Below are positions 6,762 through 14,219 of a stretch of 17,660 bases of DNA, piece by piece (the first letter of the stretch is position 1; each line of letters starts with the position of its first letter). The stretch is taken from assembly GCA_002348225.1 (NCBI GenBank), contig DEAP01000070.1:1-17660 (forward strand). Reading direction: 5' to 3'. The notes under the pieces were generated by a model. It was not told where the DNA came from. It saw nothing but the letters and a program-made list of their open reading frames with translations, and ran no database searches. Made by a program: the position numbers and the translations under genes. The DNA comes from Dehalococcoidia bacterium UBA2979. GTDB lineage: Bacteria > Chloroflexota > Dehalococcoidia > UBA2979.

Positions 6762-9221
6762 TTGACTACTAGCACCATAGCATCCGAATATAGCCAGCCG
6801 ACCAGAGCTGAAATCATAGATCTGGCGATGCACTCTCCGCTAGAGGATCTGATGGGCATTGCCTCTGATCTACGGGACTCTGGGTTTGGGAATACGATGA
6901 GCTATTCGCGGAAAGTTTTCATCCCGCTAACTCAGCTGTGTCGAGATGTCTGCCATTATTGTACATTCGCACAACCGCCGGTAAAAGGCGAAAAGGCGTA
7001 CATGACTATCGATGAAATGGTGGGGATTGCCCGTGAAGGGGCTGCAGCGGGCTGCCGTGAGGCGTTATTCACTCTGGGTGATAAGCCTGAGCTACGTTAT
7101 CCACAAGCGCGCGAAGAACTAAATGCGATGGGATACGAGACGACCATTGAGTATCTAATTGACGCAGCTAAAGCTGTCTATGAGGAAACGGGATTGTTGC
7201 CTCACGCTAATCCAGGAGTAGTGACGCGTGAGGAATTGGTATTGCTGAGGGAAGTATGTCCGTCACAAGGAATGATGCTTGAGAGCAATTCACTGCGGTT
7301 ACTTGAACGAGGCGAAGCTCATTTTGGATCTCCTGATAAAGATCCAGCAGTTCGATTACACACCATGGACCTCGCTGGTCAGCTGAAAATACCATATACG
7401 TCTGGCATATTGATTGGGATTGGTGAGACTCGCGAAGAACGGATTGACTCACTGCTTGATCTTCGTGATCTTCAGAACAAATATGGTCATATTCAAGAGA
7501 TCATCATCCAAAATTTTCGCGCCAAGGAAGGCACGAAAATGGAAAATTCCCCTGAGCCGGATCTTGATGATCTTTTATGGACGATCGCAACCGCCCGTAT
7601 TATTTTTGGCCCTGATATGGCGGTACAGGCGCCGCCCAATCTTACTCCGGGTACCTTTGGGACCTTAATACGTGCAGGCATTAATGACTGGGGCGGAGTG
7701 TCGCCGGTGACTCCTGACCATGTCAATCCTGAAGCCCCGTGGCCGCATTTAGAGCTCCTTTCGCGGATGACGGAGGATGAAGGCCGGGTGCTCATTGAAA
7801 GACTTACTGCTTATCCAAAATACGTATTGGATAGAGAACAGTGGATTACTAAGAACTTACAGACCTCTGTAATACAGGATTCTGATTCTTTGGGTTACGC
7901 ACGAACTGATTCATGGTCTCCTGGAGATAGTGATGCACTATTGCCTACTGACCTACTTGAGCGTCTAGGAACCGACCAGCCGCTAAGTGTTTCGTCTCGG
8001 ATCGAGGAAATTTGCAGTAAAGCGATGCATGGCATTCCATTGGAAGAAGCAGAGATCACTCGATTATTTGAGGCACAAGGCGATGAAGTTGTCTATGTAG
8101 CCCGTGCTGCTGATTCGCTTCGTAAGGAAGTATCTGGTGATGACGTTACATATGTGGTCAATCGAAATATTAATTACACGAACGTGTGTTACTTTCGCTG
8201 CCAATTTTGTGCGTTTTCGAAAGGGAAATTAAGCGAGAATTTACGTGGTTTGCCATATGATCTCGATTTGGATGAAATTGCAAGACGAACCATCGAGGCA
8301 TGGGAGCGCGGCGCCACCGAAGTTTGTATGCAGGGAGGTATTCATCCTGAATACACAGGTGAGACCTATCTAGAAATTTGTCGAACCGTGAAGACTGCAG
8401 TGCCAGATATGCATGTCCATGCATTTTCTCCTTTGGAGGTTTGGCAAGGCGCTGACACTCTACAACTTTCTTTGAAGGAGTTCCTAAACCGTCTAAAAGA
8501 TGCTGGGTTAGGGACCTTGCCTGGAACTGCTGCTGAGATACTCGATGATGAGATTCGAGCAGATCTCTGTCCTGACAAACTCAATACTGAGCAATGGCTC
8601 GAGGTAATGCGTAACGCTCACGCGGTGGGCTTTAATACCACGGCAACCATCATGTATGGACATATTGATGGTCCTGTTAATTGGGCTCGACATCTTATTC
8701 GTGTTAGAGAACTACAAGAGGAAACGGGCGGCTTCACAGAATTTGTTCCACTCCCGTTCGTCCATATGGAGGCACCAATATATTTGAAAGGCAAGGCTCG
8801 GAAAGGTCCCACGTTTCGAGAGGCTCTATTAATGCATGCTGTGGCACGCTTGTCTCTGCATCCTGTAATTCCAAATATTCAAGCGTCTTGGGTCAAGATG
8901 GGTCCGCGCGGAGTGAGTGAGTGTTTGAACGCCGGGGCTAACGACCTTGGTGGAACCCTCATGAACGAAAGTATAACTCGCGCAGCCGGAGCCTCTTTTG
9001 GTGAAGAATTACCGCCTGAAGAAATGGAGTCTGTAATTTCTCTCATCAAACGAACCGCGAAGCAAAGGTCTACCGCATATGGCGAGGCCGATGAGCTTCA
9101 AATGAGAAAATCTTACAATGCTGTTGATTTACTTCCTATCATTCAAACTCCAGCGGCTAAGTGGACGCGTGATTCAGAATCAGAAAAACCGATTTTGATA
9201 CGACCCGGTCTTGAGAATTAG
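6762..9221 (+). CDS. fbiC: FbiC, fused 7,8-didemethyl-8-hydroxy-5-deazariboflavin (FO) synthase
   Basis: This 819-residue bifunctional radical SAM enzyme makes the FO chromophore of coenzyme F420 from tyrosine and 5-amino-6-ribitylamino-uracil. The N-terminal CofG half has the radical SAM cluster motif CRDVCHYC with Cys60, Cys64 and Cys67; the C-terminal CofH half has CYFRCQFC with Cys476, Cys480 and Cys483. Both CxxxCxxC motifs are intact. Further family stretches include NFRAKEGT (251), WGGVSPVTPDH (310) and MQGGIHPEY (523). The fusion is typical of Actinobacteria and Chloroflexota, whereas archaea and cyanobacteria usually keep separate genes. The start is a TTG at 6762 with AGAGGT eight bases upstream; the next in-frame ATG, at 6828, has no ribosome binding site. 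The following acyl-CoA dehydrogenase gene starts two bases after the stop, suggesting translational coupling. No other F420 gene is visible here. Confidence 0.97.
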   Translation: MTTSTIASEYSQPTRAEIIDLAMHSPLEDLMGIASDLRDSGFGNTMSYSRKVFIPLTQLCRDVCHYCTFAQPPVKGEKAYMTIDEMVGIAREGAAAGCREALFTLGDKPELRYPQAREELNAMGYETTIEYLIDAAKAVYEETGLLPHANPGVVTREELVLLREVCPSQGMMLESNSLRLLERGEAHFGSPDKDPAVRLHTMDLAGQLKIPYTSGILIGIGETREERIDSLLDLRDLQNKYGHIQEIIIQNFRAKEGTKMENSPEPDLDDLLWTIATARIIFGPDMAVQAPPNLTPGTFGTLIRAGINDWGGVSPVTPDHVNPEAPWPHLELLSRMTEDEGRVLIERLTAYPKYVLDREQWITKNLQTSVIQDSDSLGYARTDSWSPGDSDALLPTDLLERLGTDQPLSVSSRIEEICSKAMHGIPLEEAEITRLFEAQGDEVVYVARAADSLRKEVSGDDVTYVVNRNINYTNVCYFRCQFCAFSKGKLSENLRGLPYDLDLDEIARRTIEAWERGATEVCMQGGIHPEYTGETYLEICRTVKTAVPDMHVHAFSPLEVWQGADTLQLSLKEFLNRLKDAGLGTLPGTAAEILDDEIRADLCPDKLNTEQWLEVMRNAHAVGFNTTATIMYGHIDGPVNWARHLIRVRELQEETGGFTEFVPLPFVHMEAPIYLKGKARKGPTFREALLMHAVARLSLHPVIPNIQASWVKMGPRGVSECLNAGANDLGGTLMNESITRAAGASFGEELPPEEMESVISLIKRTAKQRSTAYGEADELQMRKSYNAVDLLPIIQTPAAKWTRDSESEKPILIRPGLEN

Positions 9222-9223
9222 CT

Positions 9224-10408
9224 ATGGACTGGACTGATACCCCAGAACAGGCTGAGTTCCGCGCTGAAGTAAGATCGATGATATCGAATTCACTTCCTGA
9301 GCGTTATCAGCGAGGGGAAGGGCCGCCTGAGCGAACATGGGAGTTCGACAGGGGATCGCCAGACACATCAGCTTCGAACGCCGCACGCGAGTGGCATTCT
9401 GCACTTAGTAATAGAAAATGGGTGGCTCCGCAATGGCCGGTAGAATATGGTGGTGCCGGACTGAGTTCGATGGAGCAGTTTATCTTGAATCAAGAACTTG
9501 CTCGAGCTGGAGCTCCAGGAGTTGGTGGTTCAGGAGTCAGCATGCTCGGACCAACACTTATTGTCCATGGGACTGAGGAGCAGAAAAAAGAGTATCTTCC
9601 AAAAATCCTCGCAGGGGAGACCGTATGGGCTCAGGGATATTCTGAACCAGGATCTGGTTCAGACCTCGCGTCACTTCAGACTTCGGCAGTGAGAGAGGGG
9701 GACGATTTTGTTATCAATGGACAAAAGATATGGACTTCCGGGGCACATACTGCTGATGCGATTTTTATGCTTGTTCGGACGGATAAAGAAGCGTCCAAGC
9801 ACCGAGGGATTTCGTTCTTACTAGTCGAAGATATTCGAGTTTCTGGGATCGCAATCCGCCCTCTGACAGATATGGCTGGGAATCATTACTTCAACGAGAT
9901 TTTTTTCGAGGATGTGAGAGTTCCAGCGGATAATTTAGTAGGAGAGGAAAATCGAGGGTGGTACGTTGGGATGACGTTACTTGATTTTGAGCGATCCAAT
10001 ATTGGTGGAGCAGTGGCTGCACGTCGCTCGCTCACCGGCCTTCTTGATTGGTTAGGCGATAGGGTTCCTGCAACGGAGAACATTCGAGCCTCCATTGCGG
10101 ATAGATACATAGAATCCGAAGTGATGTTCCAATTTTCCTTTCGGATTATCTCTATGCAGCATAATGGCCTGGTACCTAATTATGAGGCATCCACGGCCAA
10201 GTTATTTAACTCCGAGTTGTCGCAGCGAGTGGCACTAACTGCAACGAGAGTGTTTGGTCTCCATGCCAATAAAATCAATGAAGATGACATAGCTGGAGGG
10301 TATTCAGCAGAGTATTTGCGTGCAGTCCCAGCTACGATTCGAGGTGGCACTTCTGAAGTCCAAAGAAATATAATCGCTACTCGTGGCCTTGATTTGCCCC
10401 GAGGTTGA
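9224..10408 (+). CDS. Acyl-CoA dehydrogenase
   Basis: A 394-residue FAD-dependent acyl-CoA dehydrogenase introducing an alpha-beta double bond into an acyl-CoA and passing electrons to an electron transfer flavoprotein. The N-terminal helical domain is followed by the FAD/substrate signature WAQGYSEPGSGSDLAS at 135-150, the beta domain (INGQKIWTSGAH near 164) and the C-terminal helical domain with RGGTSEVQRNIIATRGL from 373. The usual Glu of the YEGT motif in medium-chain enzymes is Gly here. Glu256 in LLDFERSNIGG aligns with the base position used by isovaleryl-CoA and long-chain dehydrogenases, so the enzyme is probably active with the base moved. The two-base gap after fbiC and 18-base gap to the CoA-transferase gene place it in an operon. 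Substrate is unknown; a branched, bulky or cyclic acyl-CoA is possible. Confidence 0.95.
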   Translation: MDWTDTPEQAEFRAEVRSMISNSLPERYQRGEGPPERTWEFDRGSPDTSASNAAREWHSALSNRKWVAPQWPVEYGGAGLSSMEQFILNQELARAGAPGVGGSGVSMLGPTLIVHGTEEQKKEYLPKILAGETVWAQGYSEPGSGSDLASLQTSAVREGDDFVINGQKIWTSGAHTADAIFMLVRTDKEASKHRGISFLLVEDIRVSGIAIRPLTDMAGNHYFNEIFFEDVRVPADNLVGEENRGWYVGMTLLDFERSNIGGAVAARRSLTGLLDWLGDRVPATENIRASIADRYIESEVMFQFSFRIISMQHNGLVPNYEASTAKLFNSELSQRVALTATRVFGLHANKINEDDIAGGYSAEYLRAVPATIRGGTSEVQRNIIATRGLDLPRG

Positions 10409-10426
10409 GAACTGATGGATCAGTAG

Positions 10427-11710
10427 ATGGAAGCAGCAACTGGTCCTCTTAGAAATATTCGAGTTTTGGAATTCTCTCAAATAATTGCAGGTCCAGTGGC
10501 TGGTATATATCTCTCTGACCTAGGAGCAGATGTCATCAAAGTAGAACCACTTGAGGGTGAGGCAAGGCGCAATAGCGCAGCCGTTGTCCCAAATGAAGGC
10601 AAATATTTCCAATCACTAAACAGAGGTAAGAGGAGTTTGGCTGTCGATCTCAAAAAACCAGCCGCCGTTGATGTCATCAGGCGACTCATTCCACATATCG
10701 ATGTGGTACTTATCAACTACCGAAATGGTGTGGCTGAGCGGCTGGGAATCGACTACGAATCACTGAAAGAATATCGTGAAGACCTCATCTACGCCTCTAT
10801 CACAGGGTTTGGTGGTAAAGGCCCATATAAATCTCGTGGGGGCTCCGATATCGTTGCACAGGCATTTACAGGCGTAATGGCAGCGGAGGGGAAATTTGAT
10901 GAGGACGGAGCCCCTGTTCCTCTGCAGGTCACACCGGTGATTGATCGAACATCGGGTTTGGCTGCTGCAATGGCAATCAGTGCTGCCCTTTATGAGCGGG
11001 AGCGGACTGGGATCGGGCAAGAATTAACACTATCACTCCTGCAGAGTGGACTTGAGTTGCTAGCAAGTCGCGCAATGCGTGAGCCAGTCCATGATGCCTC
11101 GATTCGCGATCCACAGCTGCGGGAAATTCAGGAACATCGAGAAGCTGGAGCATCGTATAAAGACTTGATGCAGCTTCGACCAAAACAGACTATGCGGCTT
11201 ACATCACATCGACTGTTTTACAGTGGCTATCATACGAAACATGGTTCCCTTATTCTTGGTGCCGTAACTCAACAGAACCGAGACACAATTCGTAAAATTC
11301 TTCAATTTGATGATGATACAGATTCTCCAGATTTTGACGCGGGTGCTCCTGGCAGCGAGGAAAAAGTCCAAAATTGGAAAAAGGACCTCCAGGAAATATT
11401 CATGGATAAAACGGCTGCTGACTGGGAAGAAATTTTTGTTGATGCGGGCGTTCCAGCGTCAGTTGTTAATTTTCCAGAAGAAATGTCAGAGAATACGCAG
11501 GTACTTGCGATGGAAGTAATGTCTGACCTGGTGCACGAAGTGACAGGACCACAGCAAGTGGTAGGCCCGATCGTTCGGATGTCAGAAACTCCAACATCAG
11601 CCAGGCTGCCAGCACCGAGATTAGGTGCACACTCTCGGGATATCCTCAGTGAATTTGGTTTCACTACAGATGAAATTGAGAATCTTCGCGGCTCGGAAGT
11701 AATTCTGTAA
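10427..11710 (+). CDS. Class III (CaiB/BaiF) CoA-transferase
   Basis: A 427-residue family III CoA-transferase, which moves CoA between carboxylic acids through an aspartyl-CoA anhydride/thioester. The N-terminus is canonical: VLEFSQIIAGPVAGIYLSDLGADVIKVE from residue 13. The active-site Asp is Asp173 in VIDRTSG, preceded by the PLQVTP segment, as expected from formyl-CoA transferase (Asp169). The family's ITGFGGKGPY is at 125-134. A Lys/Arg/Gln-rich stretch of about 50 residues (220-270) is longer and more charged than in the other two CoA-transferases of the window and may be a lineage-specific insertion. ATG at 10427 abuts the TAG of a three-codon ATG-GAT-CAG-TAG mini-frame; GGA lies seven bases upstream. 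It closes unit C and is followed immediately by a strong terminator. Acid substrate and CoA donor cannot be inferred. Confidence 0.95.
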   Translation: MEAATGPLRNIRVLEFSQIIAGPVAGIYLSDLGADVIKVEPLEGEARRNSAAVVPNEGKYFQSLNRGKRSLAVDLKKPAAVDVIRRLIPHIDVVLINYRNGVAERLGIDYESLKEYREDLIYASITGFGGKGPYKSRGGSDIVAQAFTGVMAAEGKFDEDGAPVPLQVTPVIDRTSGLAAAMAISAALYERERTGIGQELTLSLLQSGLELLASRAMREPVHDASIRDPQLREIQEHREAGASYKDLMQLRPKQTMRLTSHRLFYSGYHTKHGSLILGAVTQQNRDTIRKILQFDDDTDSPDFDAGAPGSEEKVQNWKKDLQEIFMDKTAADWEEIFVDAGVPASVVNFPEEMSENTQVLAMEVMSDLVHEVTGPQQVVGPIVRMSETPTSARLPAPRLGAHSRDILSEFGFTTDEIENLRGSEVIL

Positions 11711-11740
11711 AAAAAAAAGGCGGCCGAAGCCGCCTTTTTT
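11709..11740. terminator. Bidirectional rho-independent terminator
   Basis: A perfect six-base-pair GC stem, GGCGGC (11719-11724) and GCCGCC (11729-11734), closes a CGAA loop. It is flanked by ten A on the left (11709-11718) and six T on the right (11735-11740). The A and T tracts extend the stem and give a U-tract on either strand, so it can end both the plus-strand CoA-transferase transcript and the minus-strand small-protein transcript. It overlaps the last bases of the CoA-transferase stop codon. Confidence 0.95.
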
Positions 11741-11757
11741 CTTTTACTAGGTAATAT

Positions 11758-12066
11758 TTACAATAGTTTCTTTCGTGCAAATGCGTCGACTGCATCAGTG
11801 ACCGACATGAACGCTAGAATGTTCCAGATCATGTCAGTTTCACCAGTACCTAATAGCTCACTGAGCATATCGAATCCGATGACATCATGACCTATGTATC
11901 CCAACACACCAGCCGATATCCACATTACGAGTCTATCCATTCGCAGTGACGTGCCACCGATATTACCGCTCGGCAGCACATTACTTAGGATCGCATTAAC
12001 AACGTCAGCAGTTCTTGATACTGCTAGCGCGGTTACGAGAACCACCAACACCACTTCCCATTCCAT
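11758..12066 (-). CDS. Small hydrophobic, probably membrane protein of unknown function
   Basis: A 102-residue protein, not recognised. Hydrophobic stretches lie at about 3-17 (VVLVVLVTALAV), 46-66 (LVMWISAGVLGYIGHDVIGF) and 79-88 (MIWNILAFMS), with an acidic, Gly-rich linker and a basic C-terminus (ARKKLL), so two or three membrane segments are likely. Size and pattern are loosely holin-like, but no phage genes are nearby and I do not assert that function. The open frame extends to a TTG at 12093, but the ATG at 12066 has the near-perfect AAAGGAGG nine bases upstream (12076-12083) and is the clear start. A candidate promoter lies at 12125-12152. The gene is separated from the aminotransferase by 167 bases and ends just before the shared terminator, so it is probably expressed on its own as a short transcript. 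Confidence 0.8.
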   Translation of the reverse strand: MEWEVVLVVLVTALAVSRTADVVNAILSNVLPSGNIGGTSLRMDRLVMWISAGVLGYIGHDVIGFDMLSELLGTGETDMIWNILAFMSVTDAVDAFARKKLL

Positions 12067-12075
12067 AACCAGAGC

Positions 12076-12083
12076 CCTCCTTT
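12076..12083 (-). promoter_or_regulatory. Strong ribosome binding site of the small membrane protein
   Basis: AAAGGAGG on the minus strand lies nine bases before the ATG at 12066. It is the best Shine-Dalgarno match in the window and rules out the TTG at 12093, which lies upstream of it. Confidence 0.8.
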
Positions 12084-12124
12084 CTACATCCAATATTTGG
12101 ACTTAAGCTCGGTTTTGTAACTTA

Positions 12125-12152
12125 ATTGTCCCATTCAGAGCCTGTATGTCAA
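12125..12152 (-). promoter_or_regulatory. Candidate sigma-70-type promoter for the small membrane protein gene
   Basis: On the minus strand a perfect TTGACA (12147-12152) is followed after 16 bases by GACAAT (12125-12130), four of six matches to TATAAT. Transcription would begin near 12118, giving a leader of about 50 bases containing the ribosome binding site. This is a pattern match only. Confidence 0.5.
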
Positions 12153-12191
12153 GCCCAAATGCTCACTTGCCTTAGCGAATTAGCTTGACAT
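12146..12191. repeat. Nine-base inverted repeat overlapping the promoter
   Basis: ATGTCAAGC (12146-12154) and GCTTGACAT (12183-12191) are perfect inverted copies separated by 28 bases. Each arm contains a TTGACA-like -35 sequence, one on each strand, facing away from each other. It could be an operator for a dimeric regulator with two bound sites, or the -35 boxes of divergent promoters. No T-tract follows on either strand, so it is not a terminator. Confidence 0.5.
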
Positions 12192-12233
12192 TTGAAGAAT
12201 AGGCGAGGAAAAACAATGGGAAATATTCTCAAA

Positions 12234-13409
12234 CTAGGATAGATATTTGGCGATACGCCTAATAGATTCCTCTACGTTTTCTAGGCTATTAGCATACGAA
12301 ACTCTGAGATATCCTTCTCCGAGCGCTCCAAATGAAGTTCCTGCTACCAATGCGACTCCTGCTTCTTCGAGCAATCCCTGTTGCAACTCTCTAGCATTCA
12401 ATCTCGTCGCGGAAATATTTGGGAAGGCGTAGAAGGCACCTTTTGGCATAACACAAGTGATATTAGGAATCTGATTTAAACCCTCTACTACTGCTTTTCT
12501 GCGTGTATCGAACGCCTCCAACATCTCACCTACCTGATCTTGTGGCCCCGTTAGTGCTGCTATTCCGGCATGCTGAGAGGCTGCATTTGGACAAGAGTAC
12601 GAATTTACAGCTAATCGTTCTGCATAATCAAAGAGTGTGGTTGGCCATACACCGTAGCCAAGCCTCCAACCAGTCATCGCGTAGGTCTTACTCCACCCAT
12701 CGATCACGATCAGTCGGTCACGAATACTTTCATAATCGAGGAGACTTACGTGAATTTCTCCGTCATAGAGCATCTGACTATAGATTTCGTCGGACAATAT
12801 TACTAAATTTGGGAATTTTTCCAAACCTTCTACCAGTTTGTCGAGTGTAGCTTTTGGTACGACCCCACCAGTTGGGTTCGCTGGGCTATTAATAATGATT
12901 AGTCGAGTGTTCTCATTGACCTGCGCAAGAACGGTATCAGCATCAAACGCGAAGCCAGCATCCTCTTTTAGTTCAATTGGCACAGCCTTAGCCCCAGTGT
13001 ACTCAATCATGGATTCATATATAGGAAATCCAGGATTCGGATACATGATTTCTGTACCAGGTTCGCCCATGATTGTGATGGCGAAGTACATGATTGGTTT
13101 CGCTCCCGGTGTAATCAATATTTGACTCGGATCTACATTGGCATTATGTCTCTTGAAAAGATCTTCAGAGACTGACTGTCGGAGGGCAGGTATGCCGGCA
13201 GCCGGAGTGTACCCGTGCGCACCGTCCCGCAAAGCCTTCATCGCAGCTTCGACCACATGAGGTGGGGTCTTGAAATCAGGTTGGCCGATTCCAAGGTTGA
13301 TAACATCTTTTCCCTCAGCAGCAAGTGCCTCAGCACGGGCCAACACCTCAAATGCTGTTTCAGTTCCTAATCGTTCTAGAGCACTATTTACTTGCAATCG
13401 GTTCTGCAT
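12234..13409 (-). CDS. Class I pyridoxal-phosphate aminotransferase
   Basis: A 391-residue fold-type I aminotransferase of the aspartate aminotransferase I-gamma-like group, transferring an amino group between an amino acid and a 2-oxo acid in the cytoplasm. Visible features are INLGIGQPDF at 37-46, NSPANPTGG (Asn178) at 174-182, SDEIYSQ with Asp207 and Tyr210, the PLP Schiff-base Lys241 in GWSKTYAMTGWRLGY, and the carboxylate-binding Arg369 in EGYLRVSYA. All key residues are present and the length is normal. ATG at 13409 has GAGG within nine bases upstream. Substrate is uncertain: aspartate, alanine or another amino acid are possible. It is the last of five minus-strand genes, 53 bases after the dehydrogenase gene, and may supply or consume the oxo acid handled by that enzyme. 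Confidence 0.95.
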   Translation of the reverse strand: MQNRLQVNSALERLGTETAFEVLARAEALAAEGKDVINLGIGQPDFKTPPHVVEAAMKALRDGAHGYTPAAGIPALRQSVSEDLFKRHNANVDPSQILITPGAKPIMYFAITIMGEPGTEIMYPNPGFPIYESMIEYTGAKAVPIELKEDAGFAFDADTVLAQVNENTRLIIINSPANPTGGVVPKATLDKLVEGLEKFPNLVILSDEIYSQMLYDGEIHVSLLDYESIRDRLIVIDGWSKTYAMTGWRLGYGVWPTTLFDYAERLAVNSYSCPNAASQHAGIAALTGPQDQVGEMLEAFDTRRKAVVEGLNQIPNITCVMPKGAFYAFPNISATRLNARELQQGLLEEAGVALVAGTSFGALGEGYLRVSYANSLENVEESIRRIAKYLS

Positions 13410-13462
13410 ATGTTGACCTCACCATCTAATTGCTGACTTTGCCAGTTATTTGAAGCACGGAT

Positions 13463-14197
13463 TTATTGTTGGAATCTATTCCATGTTGGGTTAATTAAAA
13501 TCTCATTTAGTGTGACATGTTCAGGTTGTTGAGCAATAAATTTGATCACTTCTCCTAAATCTTCTGATTGCAGGATACGCGCCTGATCTTCTGCGCTAAC
13601 AGGAACCGGTCTCTGCTCAAGTATTGGTGTGGCCACTTCACCTGGACAGAGCGCAGTAGCTCTGATTCCGTTATTACGTTCCTCCACTATCAGGCTCGCA
13701 TTCATCGCATTCATAGCGTGTTTAGCTGCGTGGTATGCAGGGCCAGTGAGCATCCCAATATTTTTGGCCGCCATTGAAGAAACATTGATGATTACACCAC
13801 CACCATTTTTACGCATGCTCGGAAGGACAGCCTGACAGCAATAGAAAGCTCCATTGAGGTCTATGTTTATGACGCTATTCCAGTCGTCAATCGACACGAC
13901 CGGCCAATTACGGTCTTTTATGTTGATGCCGGCACTAAACACGCCAATATCAATACGCCCGTATTTTCCGATGATCCGTTCGGCAACGGCCATCACGTCA
14001 TCGTGATCTGACACATCAAGTGGTTCTATTGTCACATCACCAGCGATCTGTGCTGCGACATTTTCGAGCGGTGCAGTTCTTCGGCCCGAAAGGATTACCT
14101 TACAGCCGGCTTCGGCCAGTTTAATCGCTCCTGACTCACCAATTCCTGTGCCTGCACCAGTTATCCAAGCAACTTCTCCGGTCAAATCTCTCAACAT
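13463..14197 (-). CDS. Short-chain dehydrogenase/reductase (SDR)
   Basis: A 244-residue classical SDR. The dinucleotide-binding ITGAGTGIG is at 12-20, DV at 61-62, FSAG (usually NNAG) at 87-90, structural Asn115 in DLNGAF, Ser140/141 in NVSSMAA, and the catalytic Tyr155 and Lys159 in YHAAK, followed by CPGEVATP. Two arginines after the second strand (SGRR, 37-40) favour NADP(H) over NAD(H). The NNAG motif is altered, with Phe and Ser replacing the two Asn residues, which is unusual but seen in some SDRs. It should interconvert an alcohol and a ketone or aldehyde; the substrate is unknown. AGGAGG (14202-14207) lies four bases before ATG. It lies 22 bases after the second CoA-transferase in the same minus-strand unit. 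Confidence 0.95.
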   Translation of the reverse strand: MLRDLTGEVAWITGAGTGIGESGAIKLAEAGCKVILSGRRTAPLENVAAQIAGDVTIEPLDVSDHDDVMAVAERIIGKYGRIDIGVFSAGINIKDRNWPVVSIDDWNSVINIDLNGAFYCCQAVLPSMRKNGGGVIINVSSMAAKNIGMLTGPAYHAAKHAMNAMNASLIVEERNNGIRATALCPGEVATPILEQRPVPVSAEDQARILQSEDLGEVIKFIAQQPEHVTLNEILINPTWNRFQQ

Positions 14198-14219
14198 GTT
14201 TCCTCCTCATTTCGATATT

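Noticed and set aside
10415..10426. Mini-frame ATG-GAT-CAG-TAG directly before the CoA-transferase ATG
   Set aside because: Three codons are too short to call a gene. It may affect start selection, but nothing in the sequence shows this.
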